In this document: in pieces, positions 1 through 12,200 of the stretch
Layout of the letters: every line of letters starts with the position of its first letter
Numbering within the stretch: position 1 is the stretch's first letter
Assembly: GCA_947846985.1 (NCBI GenBank)
Contig: CANTUZ010000012.1
Span: 24,018,135 to 24,082,134, forward strand
Direction of reading: 5' to 3'
DNA length: 64,000 bases
Source: Fratercula arctica
Taxonomy: Eukaryota > Chordata > Aves > Charadriiformes > Alcidae
Made by a program: the position numbers and the translations under genes
The notes under the pieces: generated by a model
Told to the model about the DNA's origin: nothing
The model's database searches: none
The model's input: only the letters and a program-made list of their open reading frames with translations

Positions 1-3000
1 TTTTTCAGAAAACATTTGATTATAGAAACAACATCAAATATACATTTTGTTTGCTTCTCCAAGGCAATCATACCATATTCTCTATATCATTTAAAATAAC
101 TTTCAAGTATATTTTAGAGGGATAAAACCAGTGAAAAATATGTCATGACAGATTAACTGAATACCTATTAACCAATTATAAAATAAAAGTCTGATTGAAA
201 GTAAAGGCAATTTACAGGCCCAAAATATTTTGGATTGTAATACAAGACAGCTGAACTTAATTTTCCCCAATTACATTAGTTCTTATCTGTAGGTCTGCAA
301 GAGTGTTTTAAATAGTACGAGTGGCTTTTATACAAATTGCTATGATACCACTATATTACACAATTTGTGACTCAGGTGTCATGTTCTGAATATACCACGA
401 ATCAAATATCCTGTTAACAGTCCTTCAGTGTTTCATGTTACCAAGGCATTCACTATTGTCATTTAATACAGGATGAAAGAAAGGGTCATTGACTGATATT
501 TTTCTAAAAGATATGTTCTCACTTGGCAGCATGTTGAACTGGAGCCAATAGCATTCCCTGAGCTTTGAGGGAATACCTTTCTCCTACATATAGAAATTCA
601 AAACCTTCCTACAAAGATGTCAGTTCAGATTGCATTTTACATATCGCAAGTCTTAGCAAACAGCCTGTATTTCACAATGCCTGAAGTCTTAAACTTGGCT
701 TGTCAAAGCAAAGTAGGAGCAAAGAAAAGGTAGTTCCAGATGATGATGAACAAACTGGAAAGTGCAGGAAAAAAATCAATAGCTGATTTCACAAAGTACG
801 CATCAATTCCTACTTCTCTGTGAAACAGAGTTTAGGAAATACTGAAATAATAGGGTGTAAGGTAGTACAAAACATTACTATGGAGTATTATGGAGTAACT
901 TGGAAGTACTGCAATGCTGCTTTGGATCTATAGAAAGGAGAATAAAAATCAAAGGGTTTCTATGGGGCTTTTTGTTCGGTTTGGTTTTTAAAGAACTACA
1001 CATACAATTTTAGTATTGGGGGAATGAGTTCAAAAACTGACGCCTCTATATCAAGCAAAACTTAAAGAAGATAAAACTGTCAGTGACCTAATAAAACAAT
1101 CTTCCTCTTTCTAATAAATACTTCTTCCTCTGCACTCAGAGATACCCAGGCAACACAGGGCACGAGCCAGGACTTCCCTGCCTGCGACAGACAGGGATGC
1201 ATTTGGGTCTGGATGCGCAGGCGTACAGAGGGGAGCACACTCCAGCAGGTTTCCTCTGCAGCCAGGCACTTGTCCCATTCCCACCTGAGTCAGCTGCTGG
1301 TCAGGAAGCCAACATCACTTCAGCAGAAAATGGTCCCTCTCCCTGCCTACTTCTATTTTATCAATATCAAACTGTGTTCTGAAAGTCCTTCCTACCCATG
1401 CCTCTCACCCGCCTGGCTAGCTGCTGCTCCCAGTTAACCCTCCTCCCCAATGCCCACACCAGTCCATCCAGGCTCAGCTATGCCAGGGACGGAACTGCCA
1501 GGTCCCCACTGGCATGGCCATGACGGACACACCACCACGCTCCCTGAGGGGTCCTCCCCCTCACCCTTTCCCAGCAGCAGCTGCCTTACATTGCAGCCCT
1601 TCTCCCTCCTTACCCTCTGTATTTCCTTCTTTACACCTACAATTTAATCAACCTTTTTGACGTTCAAAGGAGAGGGAGAAAAGGATGCAGGCGAGAAATC
1701 CAAGACCCTCTACCTCACCAGTGGGCAAATTGTACCAAGGTATTGTACTAACCCACCCTGATGCGCAGTGCTGCAGCCTGGGAAATAACCTCCTGGACCG
1801 TACAGTCCTAAGGCAGTAGGCTGGAACAGAGACCAGCACACCACCATAATGCCATTATCACTAAAGGTTAACACAGCATATACAAGACTGATTTTCTGTA
1901 TTTATCTTGGGATAAATTTTAAACAATTTTTCCTGTCCTCTGTCAAAATCCTTAAGTGTCTTTCTTGCGGACACTACCGTCAGTCCAGCTTACCAACTTT
2001 TTCTAACCATTCTTTCTAGTTCATATTTGTTTCTTTTGATTGTTTCCTCCTACTTTCTATATATTCTTCTTATACATCCTTCTCTCTCCTCTTGAGCCCT
2101 TTTGATTTATTAGTTTCTTTTCAGAAGCAGTTCTTCAGCTTGCCACTATCACAGGTCTCCCACCTTTGTGAGACAAGGTTCAGAAAATAACTTGGCTTCT
2201 CACACACAGCACAGCAGAGTGCCATACACAGACATTAATTTAAATTATCCATTGCTGGCACACACTATAACCTGTGAGTAACCAGTATGACTATTTTTCC
2301 TGTTAATGCATTAGACAGTTTCCAGCAGACTCAAATTTTGTGCAGGAGAGGACATTTGAGACAATTCTTGGCCAAGATGCATATGCTGCATTTAATAACT
2401 GTATGATAAATACAGCTTGTAAAATAAATCTTTACAATATGGTACAACTGCAGTTTTCCCTTCCCCCCAACAAAAAAGAATCAATGTGAATCAATTAAAA
2501 AAAAAAATCATTACATCAGTTTTCAAATATTATTTTCCTCCATCTTCTTAAGGTAAGAAGAATTACCTCAAAAAACTGGGTCACTGCTTTTTTTGTCAGT
2601 TGCTTTTCTTAGCACAAAGCATAGAGGTCATATTAAGGCTTTGCTTTGAACAAATATTTATTCAAAATATTTTACCAAGTCCAATATGTGTAAGATATGT
2701 ATATGTATACATAACATACATATGGATGAATCTGTCTTTTAGGGGTAATACATCTTATGGATATAACTTATGGCCAACAGAGCTTTCATTTAGATGAATC
2801 ATGGAAATAAAGTAAAATGCGGTAAAGATATTTAGTGGATCAAAGTACCAACAAGTAAGCAAAGAAATTGAAAGAACCTGAAAAGTTAAAAAAATATTTT
2901 TAAAACAATTGCATTGAATATGCAGAGTCAGTTTTACATAATTCAAAAAGATGAGGGTTTTTTGAACACATCTCTTCTTTCTACGCACTTACAAAAATTG

Positions 3001-6000
3001 AATCAGTTCCTAAACTCTTGTTCAAGCCTGAAAAATTTTGCAGTTTCAGAAAAACTGCATTAATCTAAATGTATCTTTGTGGTACTTTAATTCAATAACC
3101 TAGCTCCTAACATAACAAGCAAACAAAGAATAAGAGTTATTTTGCACAGCAGTTCTCTCAAAGATTTCTCTGCCCAAGGAAAATAGATTACTGGTATCCT
3201 GCGACTCCTGGGAAGGGTCACAAGTATGACTCTGGAATCCCTTTTATTTTCTCATTTAGCTCATCTGGTCCCTTCTAAGATCCCAGACCTAAATCGCATA
3301 CATCCTCATGCACATCCCACTCTTTCTCTTTTAGATAACATGCAGAGTCAAGAGACAATTCCCGTTTCCTCCTTTGCAGAGCCTTGTGGCACACGAAGTT
3401 GGATCCCCTGACATTTGGCATGTGCTCCTAGGATAACATTTGGAAGGAAAAAAAAAGATAAATCAAGCAGCATGGCTGCAGGGAGGCACGCGTCGGGGAA
3501 AGCACAGATGAGCGTACCCACCTGTGGAAAGCTTGCCGAGGTGGGATGCACGCTCACCAAGTTAGGGGCAGGTGACCATGGTTATCATTTGTGGGGGATG
3601 GGAAAAGTCCAAACCAAGGGTAGGATCAGAGGAAACGGAGATGTATGTCTCAGCACACCCACATCCTGAGGCTACCTGATACCACTGTAACCAAGAAAAA
3701 TAAACTACTGCCCAAAAGCTCAGTTGCCACACCGAAATACAACGCGGATGACAAAGATAATGAACTTCCTTTGGACTACGTGGTCACACCAAAAAAAAGT
3801 AACTGCCTAAAATGAGAAAACATTTGAACTTTTAATACAAAGTGAGGGATATTTTGTTTACTTTTATTAGAATAATAGGAAATAGTTATTTTTAATATTT
3901 ATCTATGTCACATCCCCTTTAGTAAACTCCCATGCCAGTATTGCATTAAGTGCAGTTTTCCTGTTTAGCAATCTCTCACAAGTTAACTAAATGCCTTGCA
4001 AAACCATTTCAAAACTAGTTTGCAAAGTATTAAGGATAAAAGATAAGCATTAAACAGATGACATCTTCTGCAAATCCATCGTAATCCATTGGTTTAGGTT
4101 TTATATTTCTGGTGATAAATTATTTAAGTTCTTGTATGATTATGATTAAACACTAGGATTAGTACTCTCTGTTATGGATCACTTCTATTTTTATTATTTT
4201 CACCAGCCTACATTAGCCAAGAGGCGGCATCTGAGGAAAGTGAATTGCGACAGTGAACGGCTCCCATGGAAGATGCAGATGCTGAGGTGCAGGGCCCCGT
4301 CCTCCATCTCACTGTCACCAGGCACCAATGCCACACTTCAAGGGAAACCCTGCAACGCGCCAGCACGCCAGCCACATCTCTGCAATTCATTCAGCACACC
4401 CCCTCTTCCAGCTCCACTCCCAGCAGCTGTGAGGGTTAGTGCTTCGTCAGACGGTGCCTGCAATAAGACCACTTTCACAGCACCAATTCTCAAGTCTGAA
4501 TGAGGCAGTCTCTCCCCGACAGTTAAAGGCCAAAAGACATTATTTGATCCATCTTTCAAATATCCTTTCCTGATGGCACGTGCACTGGTTGAAAATAACA
4601 ACGCATGTTGCTAGCTCCTGGGAGTTCAAACAGTGAAGTGGTTTTGAGCCTTGACAGAGGAGCTCTTAACAGAGCCAACACTCTCCTCTTCTGTTCAGTC
4701 ACTGGGAAAAAAACCTGGACATCACCATCCCTGAACCTGAGAGTTTCCAATCTCATACGCAGCCCATGTGCAATTTCTCACAGGGGACGCAGCGCTGAGA
4801 CTCGTCAGCTTCTCACAGACAGGAGCTAGGCGGTGTTCAGCTTGCAACCCGGAGGTGGACGGTTCATTGGCAAAGCAACAACACTGCTCGTCACTTATAT
4901 ATGCGAGGTTTATACTTTCACATCTGAGGCTTACTTTCTGGAAAGCATAACTGACTGAATCAGCTTCTGTTCTTCAAAGGACAACTTCCACTAACCAAAT
5001 ACAAATATTTCCATAAACATACAGAAATGCAGATGAAAACAGCCAGCATTTAAATAGCTTCTCAGCCCGATGCTTTGCAATCTAAAACCGCCGAGACATT
5101 TCTCTGACACAGGCCATGTTGTTTCCAAAAAGGTAGGGGGGCTGAATCCACAGATTTCAAATGCGTAAAGCAGCCCACCCCCAAGAACAGCTGTGACACA
5201 AGGTGCGTGGCTGGTGGTGGGACAAAGGCATGCGGTTCCCTGCGCTAGCCATCCCATAAAAGAGAATATACCCACTGCCATTTGCTCAAACGTGTTTGTG
5301 TCGCAATGTCGAGCATCGCCAGTCTCCATTTCTATTCTTGCCCCAAGAGCTGGCAGCAGTTGGGTGCCGACAGAGCAAAGCAGCAGTGCTCCTGTTCGGC
5401 TGAACAAGGCTCCACCAAAAAGCAGCATCTGAAGCTGCAGCATCAGTCACAATCCCTCTACACTTTTGATGTAGCTTTTAAGGGGTTACCAAGGTCTACT
5501 AAGCAAAGCCAATGAGCGTCACTGAGGTCTGATCTGACACATTCATTCTGAAAAAATAAATATGTAACAAAATGAAAGAGACTTGATTCTTATGTCAGAG
5601 GCCTGACATCTACTCCCAGGCCTGCCTGAGGCACCACCTCTCACTTTCCTGTTCTTTGGTGCTGCTGCATTTGTAACTAGCCCCCAAGACATGAAAATTT
5701 GGTTCATAGAGAAAGGCCTGACAAACGTCAACAGCAGTAAGAGGCAAGGCTAAAATCACGCAGTCTGTCTTCCATGAGGCCCATTCGTGAAGCCTTCACC
5801 CACTCTTCTCATTCTCTGTTTGTGTTGCTCAAAAACTGTGTGGTAAGAATGCCCTGCGCCATTCTAAGATTTTGCAGCAGAAAACAACATCAGATCAGGG
5901 AGTATGGGAGCTGCAGCTCAATTCTAGAAGATGACAGATAAGGGCGACAGGAGGTTCAAACGGTTTATCTAAGTGGCACAGAGACAGCAGCACGTTCAGG

Positions 6001-8848
6001 CAGAGCGCGCAGTCAGCAGCCAAGACAATTTCCATCCTAATGCCAGCTCTGCTCTGGCACCTTATGCCTCCAATGCCTACAAATCATTACCCCACAAGGA
6101 ACAGGAGTGTTAGCTAGCATTTCTACAAGACCCTGAGATCCTACGATGCAGCAAATCCATTAGTTTACTGACAAGTGTTATTCTGACAAAACTCACACTT
6201 TAGGGCTCAACTCCGCAGACTCCGAGTAGATGTCACCACATTAATAATCTTCAAGCCTCTGAGACTTCACCGTAAGTTATTGCTAAGTGCTCTTTACAGT
6301 CTTAGCAAAAAACTACAACCAACTTGCAGAATTTCAACCTACTACATTTTTAATAACAATTTCTAATACTTTCACCGAGTAACCCTTTCCAGCGGAAAGT
6401 ATCTCCTTCAAGAGGCTTTTCATTAAACCCCACAGAACCTCACTACGATGGTCAAATCTTGATCTCACAGAAAGTGAAGGTAACATTTCTAGTAAATTTA
6501 ATGCTGCGTAGGGTTATCCATTATAGGTTTTGATCCAGCAATGGTTCCCCCTATTTCAAGGGTAAAATCAGCATAGGGTAGAAACGCGCCGCTGGAGAGA
6601 GCGGTCTGCAGCACCGTGGAGTGCAGGGTCCTCAGGCGTACAGCACACAGACAGGCAAGGAGGCAACTGTCCTAGCTGTGAAACAATTCCAGTGGCCACA
6701 TTATAGATATATAAAGCTCAAAATACGCATTATAAATAATCCAAGATCTACAATTATAATCCATAGTTCAAATGCACTTAGAGAAATAAATATTCATCTT
6801 GATTCACAAACCTTCTCTAAGAAAGAGGACAGCTGAGCATTTTGATACTTATTTTTAGTAGATGGAAGGAGACCACCATAGTTTCAATTCATCAAAAATA
6901 AAATTAAGTAATATTGGTCCAGACAAGCAACATTAATCTCTAATTGAAGTTGATTCAATGAGTTAGCTATCCAGAAAATACTGTGTAATATCACGAGGAC
7001 ACCTTTCCAGTTCATTAAAAAAATGAGAATCTGTTTTCATACTTTCTCTCCATTATAAGCAGGGCAAGAAACTATTTCCAACGGTTCACATGCAACGTAT
7101 TTATAGTTCTGCAAGCTAAACTGAAAAAGGGTCACTTTGGAAGGAATCAATTTAACTATAATGAAAATAAAAGCCAGGGCTACAGTACAGTTTAGCAAAG
7201 TCCTGAAACACTCACAGAGTTTGCACAGTGCAGAGAGAGAATTTATCTGGATTTCTGCCATTCAGAGGAGCCCACCCTCTGCATCTCTCCATCGCTCAGA
7301 TAAAGTGTTGGCTCTGCATACACCATTCAAGCAGGCACTTGAGCTGTGAAGTACCTGGGGACAGCCTTTATACCATTCACATCCGGTACAAGGTTCTGGG
7401 AGTTTTTATTCTAACGGGTCAACTAACTCTGACTAATGCGAAGGCGAAATATACCTGATACTTTTTTTTCCTTTTTGCACCATGGGCCTACAGAAAATGT
7501 CCCCTTGGTAGTAAAACATAGCTGCTTAAAAAAAAAAAAAAAAAAAAAGAATTAAAGAAAATAACTGGCTTTGTGAGTAAACATGGACAAAGAACGTTCC
7601 TCCCAAAAGTGTAATTTGCTACTACTGCTTTTTGCAAGTGTCCTAAACGTGGAGGGCAATTTTTTTTCCTATAAACCTAAAACAGAATCGTAACACTGAA
7701 ATGTTACAGTGTACCCATTTCTCAATGTTTTAAAACACATGAAAGGCTCAGAAGTTCAGTTTCCTTTCAGACAACATCTGCTCGGCTGCCACCGTCTCTG
7801 CGGAGGCATAGGTGTACACGCAGCGGTGACAGGAAGTCATGTATATATAGAGCCTCTTCTCATTGAATTATTAATATAATCTTATCTCGATATCTGAAAC
7901 CAGCTTTATGAGGCACAGTAACAAAACATCAGTCCCAACTAAAAAAACGCCTTGAAAAGGGCATGCATTTGGAATTACATGTCATTATATTTAACCAAAA
8001 TATCCAGTTAAAAAGCTAAATATAAAAGGGTCTGAAGGGGGGGAGGGAAGAGAGACTAAAACACAGGCAACCAGCTATCAAGAACACGATTTCTCATTGC
8101 TAATCACTCTTTAACGTTCAACTTCATTGGTGGCAGAAGTAGATGCGAGGGCCAGCTGACAAGTGTCACCATCGCTCCTGTGGCGCTTCCCTACAGGCCC
8201 CCCCGGTCCTCCCCCAGCCCCCGCCGGGCCGGGCGGGCTCCGCTCCCCCAGCCCCAACACCACCGTCCCCGGCTCCCGGTCCCTTCGCCCCCCCCCACCC
8301 CCATCTAGGTAAATCCAGAAAAACTAGAAGCAAGAGGTCCATTTGTATTGTAACCGCTCGTATTAAATATTACCGTAGGTCAAACTGTTAAATCGCTGAC
8401 TCCGGGAACTTCTCCTCAGCACAGCCGCCCCTATGCGACTGTGTGACCCGTGTGGCTCCCGTAGGACAGGGAGGGACGGGACTCGGGCAGGCTCCCGCCC
8501 AAACCACCTCCCGCTACAGGCAACGAGCCCTCACGGGGGTTTTGGGAGCCGCCAGCCCAAAGCTTCGGTCGCGCCCTCTCCCGCCGCCCGGGACGCGCCG
8601 AGCGGCCGCACGGCGGAAAGCGGGAGCCCGGCGGGGGCTGCCCCGGCTGGAGCCGCCGCTCACTGCCCGGCGGGAGCGGGCCCGCCGGCTCCGGGCTGGG
8701 GACAGAGCAGCAGCCGCGGCCGCATCCAACGCCCCGCGTCCCGCCATTCCCCCTCCGCGCCCGCCAGCACCCGCGGAAGCCCCCAGGGGCGCGGAGCGGT
8801 GTGTGGGCAGTGAGGGGCGCGGGTGGGGCGGCGGCCCCGCGGTCGCAC
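1..8848 (-). other. VAV3: VAV3 intron 1 (5' part only)
   Basis: This is the start of the first intron of VAV3, read on the minus strand from the GT at 8848-8847 and running off the left edge, where exon 2 must lie. No further VAV3 exon is visible: nothing here encodes the continuation of the calponin-homology domain. The stretch is mostly AT-rich with no CR1 or LTR that I can recognise. It holds a 21-base A run at 7528-7548 and a small TA/CA-rich patch near 2690-2730. A minus-strand open frame at 4991-5443 (150 codons) has no recognisable domain. The last 700 bases before the exon (about 8150-8848) become strongly GC- and CpG-rich and belong to the promoter island. Confidence 0.85.
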
Positions 8849-9052
8849 CTGGGACATCTGCGGGCGCAGGTTGATCTCCTTCAGGTTGATGGAGTGGCTG
8901 CGCAGGTTGTTGAGGAGCTGGCAGAGCAGGACGCCGTCGCGCAGCGTCTGCGCCAGGTCGAAGACCTGGGCCGTGTCCCAGGTCACCCGGTGGTTGGGCG
9001 GCAGCACCTTGCAGCTGATCAGCCACTGCCCGCACTGCTTCCAGGGCTCCAT
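8849..9052 (-). CDS. VAV3: VAV3 coding exon 1, N-terminus of the calponin-homology domain
   Basis: Guanine-nucleotide exchange factor of the VAV family, which activates Rho/Rac GTPases downstream of tyrosine kinases in the cytoplasm and at the membrane. The minus-strand start codon is at 9052-9050, with G at -3 and G at +4, a good Kozak context. The 68 codons begin [20 protein letters not shown] and include [20 protein letters not shown], ending in LRPQMSQ. This is the first half of the autoinhibitory calponin-homology domain. It fits VAV3 (MEPWKQC start, [21 protein letters not shown]) better than VAV1 or VAV2. The exon ends after a complete codon (CAG) at 8849, followed by GTGCGA as donor. 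Exon 1 of mammalian VAV3 ends at the same MSQ boundary. The DH, PH, C1, SH3 and SH2 domains are encoded beyond the left edge. Orientation and the neighbouring SLC25A24 support the call. Confidence 0.96.
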
Positions 9053-9290
9053 CCCTGACACCGCGCCGCGATGCTGCGGCCGCGGCAGCCCCCGCTGCGC
9101 CCTCCCGCCGCCGCCGCCGCCGCCGCGGCCGGCCCCGCCCGCCCCGCCCCCGGCTCCGCGACCGCCCCGCCCCGGGAGGCGGTGCCCGCCCGCCCCCCGG
9201 CTCCCTCCCTGCGTCCGAGGCGGGTACCTGTCCCCGGGCAGCCGGGGGCGGCCGTGCCGCCCGCCCCGGGCAGCGCTAGAGGCTGACGAT
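9053..9290 (-). other. VAV3: VAV3 5' untranslated region and proximal promoter
   Basis: Sequence immediately upstream of the VAV3 start codon, extremely GC-rich. I see no ATG on the minus strand close upstream of the start codon, so the chosen start should be the first one used. It contains a trinucleotide tract (CGG on the transcribed strand) at 9105-9125 and GC boxes farther upstream. A consensus-like donor, CAG|GTACCC, lies at 9228/9227 but no good acceptor was seen between it and the start codon. The boundary between UTR and promoter is unknown. Confidence 0.6.
9105..9125 (-). repeat. (CGG)7 trinucleotide tract in VAV3 5' leader/promoter
   Basis: Seven perfect CCG units on the plus strand, i.e. 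(CGG)7 in the direction of VAV3 transcription, 53-73 bases upstream of the start codon. Tracts of this kind are common in CpG-island 5' leaders and can vary in length. Whether it is transcribed depends on the unmapped start site. Confidence 0.9.
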
Positions 9291-12200
9291 GCTCCTCGCC
9301 TTTGATCTCGCAGCGCGCCTGAGGCGGCACAAACAGAGCACCTGCGGGGCACAGGACACGGGTGTCCATAAACCGGCATAATGCCCTGTTCTGGTTTGTT
9401 TCCAGTCTTTTGCCCATTCTCTAAGAAAACAGCTAAATGCTGAGAAGGGGTCCAAGCAGCAAGCTGGCAGGCACTATGGAAGATGCTCTTGCAGCTATGT
9501 CTGGAAACGACAGAGAACATGTCATGGCATAGTGCTGTTTTCCCCCCTGTTCTCCCCAAAAGTATTTTGCACTAACTGATTTGAATTTTATTTGCACTTT
9601 AAATAATGTTAAAAAAAAAAAACCCAACAAAACAAAACCAGCTTCCAACATGCATTCAGGCAACTTCAAATAAAAAAAATATACAAGCAATTTTAAGTTA
9701 CTAAAGGTGACAAACTCCAAAAATAGACATTACAAATACCAGAGTTCACAATATCATCTGCCTCTCAAAAGCTATTATTTCCTTTGGATTTCTGAAGCAG
9801 TGCTGGAAACTTACTTAAAAGGATACAAAAACTGGTTTTCTCCTCTATTAAAGTGTTCATTAAAAAGAAAATAAAAACTAGGAAACACTTTTAAAGTACT
9901 CTTAATGGGTAATTTCTGTGGGGAGAAAAAACACACAGTCCAGGGTGAGAAAGGCTTCTAATAGCAGGAAACTAATGTGGCTATTCAAGATGGCCCACTA
10001 CATCCCTGCTTTTCACATCTCCTCTGTTAAAAGCCTGACACTTAACTGCTTTTTGAGCTCAGAGTAATCCCACAAATGCTTTTAACAATTTCTGAAAGAA
10101 TTAATACAGAAGTTCTGGGAACTTATTTTAAAAATATACAGGTGATTTGCATGTTTCAGTAAGCTTAAAATGATGCTTCACTTTTTTATTTTTTTAAACA
10201 GGTGATATCTCTGCTATTCCAGGAATTTTCCTGAGCAGACAGTGGTATTAACTTTGGATCCTGAGTGCCGGGCTGCAGAACATGCCACAGGACAGCTCAC
10301 CACCTCGTATTGCCATCAGCCAAAAAGAGAAACATGGCCCTTGAAAAATAAGAGGTATCCAGCTCCACCATCTGTAACACCTGTGCTGTCACCCAGCGGA
10401 TGATGGAATGAGATAGGTGTGACTGGCTATGTAATTAGAGGCAAAAATGTTACTCAAGGACATCTGGGAACAGTGTCTCCTAAAGATGCCCAAAGTCTCA
10501 AGCAGCCAGCTTGCTTTTCAGCCCTCTGCTTTTGTTAGCCGGGTTGGCAAAAGAAGCGGCTTCCAGCTTGGAGGGAGTGCAGAGGGAGCTCGCAAAGCTG
10601 CTCTGCGCAGGCCCGGCCTGGCCCAGCAAAAAACGCATTTTAGCAGAACACAAACTCCAATTAGCAGTAAGTGGTTTTGTGTGAATAAAAATCCTAATTT
10701 CAGAGGATCGGTGGCAGTGCAGCTGAGCTTAAACTCTTCAAAATAACTCTTAGATGGGAGAGCGTGCCTTCGGGTTGAGCTGCCTCAGCAACGCTTACCT
10801 TCCCTGCTCTCAGCAGGTCCCCCCTGCTCCCTGCCTACCGCCCTGCCACAGCTCATGCCGCTCCCCTTGCTCAGGGGAGATGGGAATTCTCCATTTAACC
10901 TCTTCAGCCCAAACACTCGGCCACCAGTAACAGGTGCCCCTGCCTAATCAGGGCAACACTTTGATTGTTTTGTGCCTGAGCAGCTGGAGGAGAGGGAAGT
11001 TCGCAACATAAATGTGCTATCAAAGTATCGGACTGCCTACAACCAGGCAGGATTAGAGAGAATTTAATTCCTAATTTAAATGAAACGGGACTGAAATTAA
11101 CAGCCTGCACTGTGATCATTTGGATATCATCATCCATCAAAACGAACATCAGAGCAGTTTGATCGAGAATGCAACAAAACACTGTCTCATAGTAACATAT
11201 TTTTATCTGTGACAAGTTAAACGTGAAGTGATAAGTGAGTAAGAAATCAGTCGTGCCCACAAGCTATCCACTCTCAGATTGACAACAACGGTAACACTGA
11301 AGCAAATGCAGAAGGCAGGAAAAAAATAGATAGCAGAAACAGAAAAACATCTGCACTACGTTATCCGCATCCCCACTTGGGCTGCCTCCAGCCAGGATCA
11401 GCGGGTACAGCACCCTGAAAGCAAACTGTTGGGATGCCTTTACAGAGATAAAGAAAAACGAGCGCAGTTCTGAGTCATAAACAGCAAAGCAAGCGCTGCA
11501 GGCTTGTTGCTCAAATGGATCTAATCTTTTGACATGGTTTAATAGGAGCAATCCAACACTCCTTAATCCAAACTTTATATCCAAAGAATATGTATGCTTT
11601 AAAGGTGGTGGCTGGGATTCTAAATATCTTAAAAACCTACACTGCAGTTTTAAATTGTTTATAGTCATAGGCTGTTATACTGCAATATAAGAACTACATT
11701 TCATTCAAAATACGTGGGTTTGTTCCTCTACCGTATCTCATGTAACCGAGTGACATTCCTCCAAATGGAGAAGAATCCACCTAAATTCCAGAAAACTAGC
11801 TCTCCACAAGGAGTTACGTGGTTGAGGGGAGGGAAGGGGCAAATGGATTCAGAGCCAAAATCTGTGGTCAGCACAGCCTTCCTAGAGCAGAAGGCTGACT
11901 GCTACCGAGGTTCAGGAATATCTGCACATTCACTTTCCTCCTCTCTCGCAGTGCTCTTCACAGCCTTCTTCAGCTTCCTGCGTTGTCCACAGTCATTTAT
12001 TGGAAGGGGTTTATATTTTTCTCTTAATCCTAAATTTGTGTTCAAGAGCTACATTTACATTGACTTATTTTTCACTGTTAATAGCTACAAAAAAAAACAG
12101 AAAACCCTATAGATCAAATATCAAGTACTTTAAATGAACCAGCTGCTGAAAACATACTGAAAGTTCGAGCTATTTTCATCCTGTTCTTCTCCTCATACTC

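Larger units (their letters stand above)
8160..9290. promoter_or_regulatory. VAV3: CpG island containing the VAV3 promoter and exon 1
   Basis: GC content and CpG density rise sharply from about 8160 and fall again after about 9290, against AT-rich surroundings. The island covers the start of intron 1, coding exon 1 and the 5' flank. GC-box (Sp1/KLF-type) cores lie upstream of the start codon on the minus strand, for example in the CCCCGCCC runs at about 9133-9150 and 9160-9175. No TATA box is obvious, which fits a dispersed CpG-island promoter. The transcription start cannot be fixed from sequence alone. An antisense transcript from the same island is possible but nothing here proves it. Confidence 0.85.

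Noticed and set aside
4991..5443. 150-codon minus-strand open frame in VAV3 intron 1
   Set aside because: It lies in the sense direction of VAV3 but has no recognisable domain and matches nothing I know. The overlapping plus-strand frames are equally long for their size, so it looks like chance.
7528..7548. A21 run considered as the tail of a retrocopy
   Set aside because: The upstream sequence contains no gene-like or SINE-like body and no target duplication was seen, so it is a simple homopolymer.
8433..8874. Plus-strand proline/arginine/alanine-rich open frames opposite VAV3 exon 1
   Set aside because: These are antisense shadows of a GC-rich island, with no domain.
9228..9341. Possible extra non-coding VAV3 exon (acceptor-like CCGCAG at 9342, donor CAG|GTACCC at 9228)
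   Set aside because: The acceptor has no good pyrimidine tract, and I found no acceptor between 9227 and the start codon to receive the splice. Only 5' RNA data could revive it.
8660..9559. 299-codon minus-strand frame running through VAV3 exon 1
   Set aside because: The frame is open only because the CpG island lacks stop codons. The real coding part starts at 9052 and stops at the splice donor at 8849; the Arg/Gly/Pro-rich extensions on both sides are translated UTR and intron.
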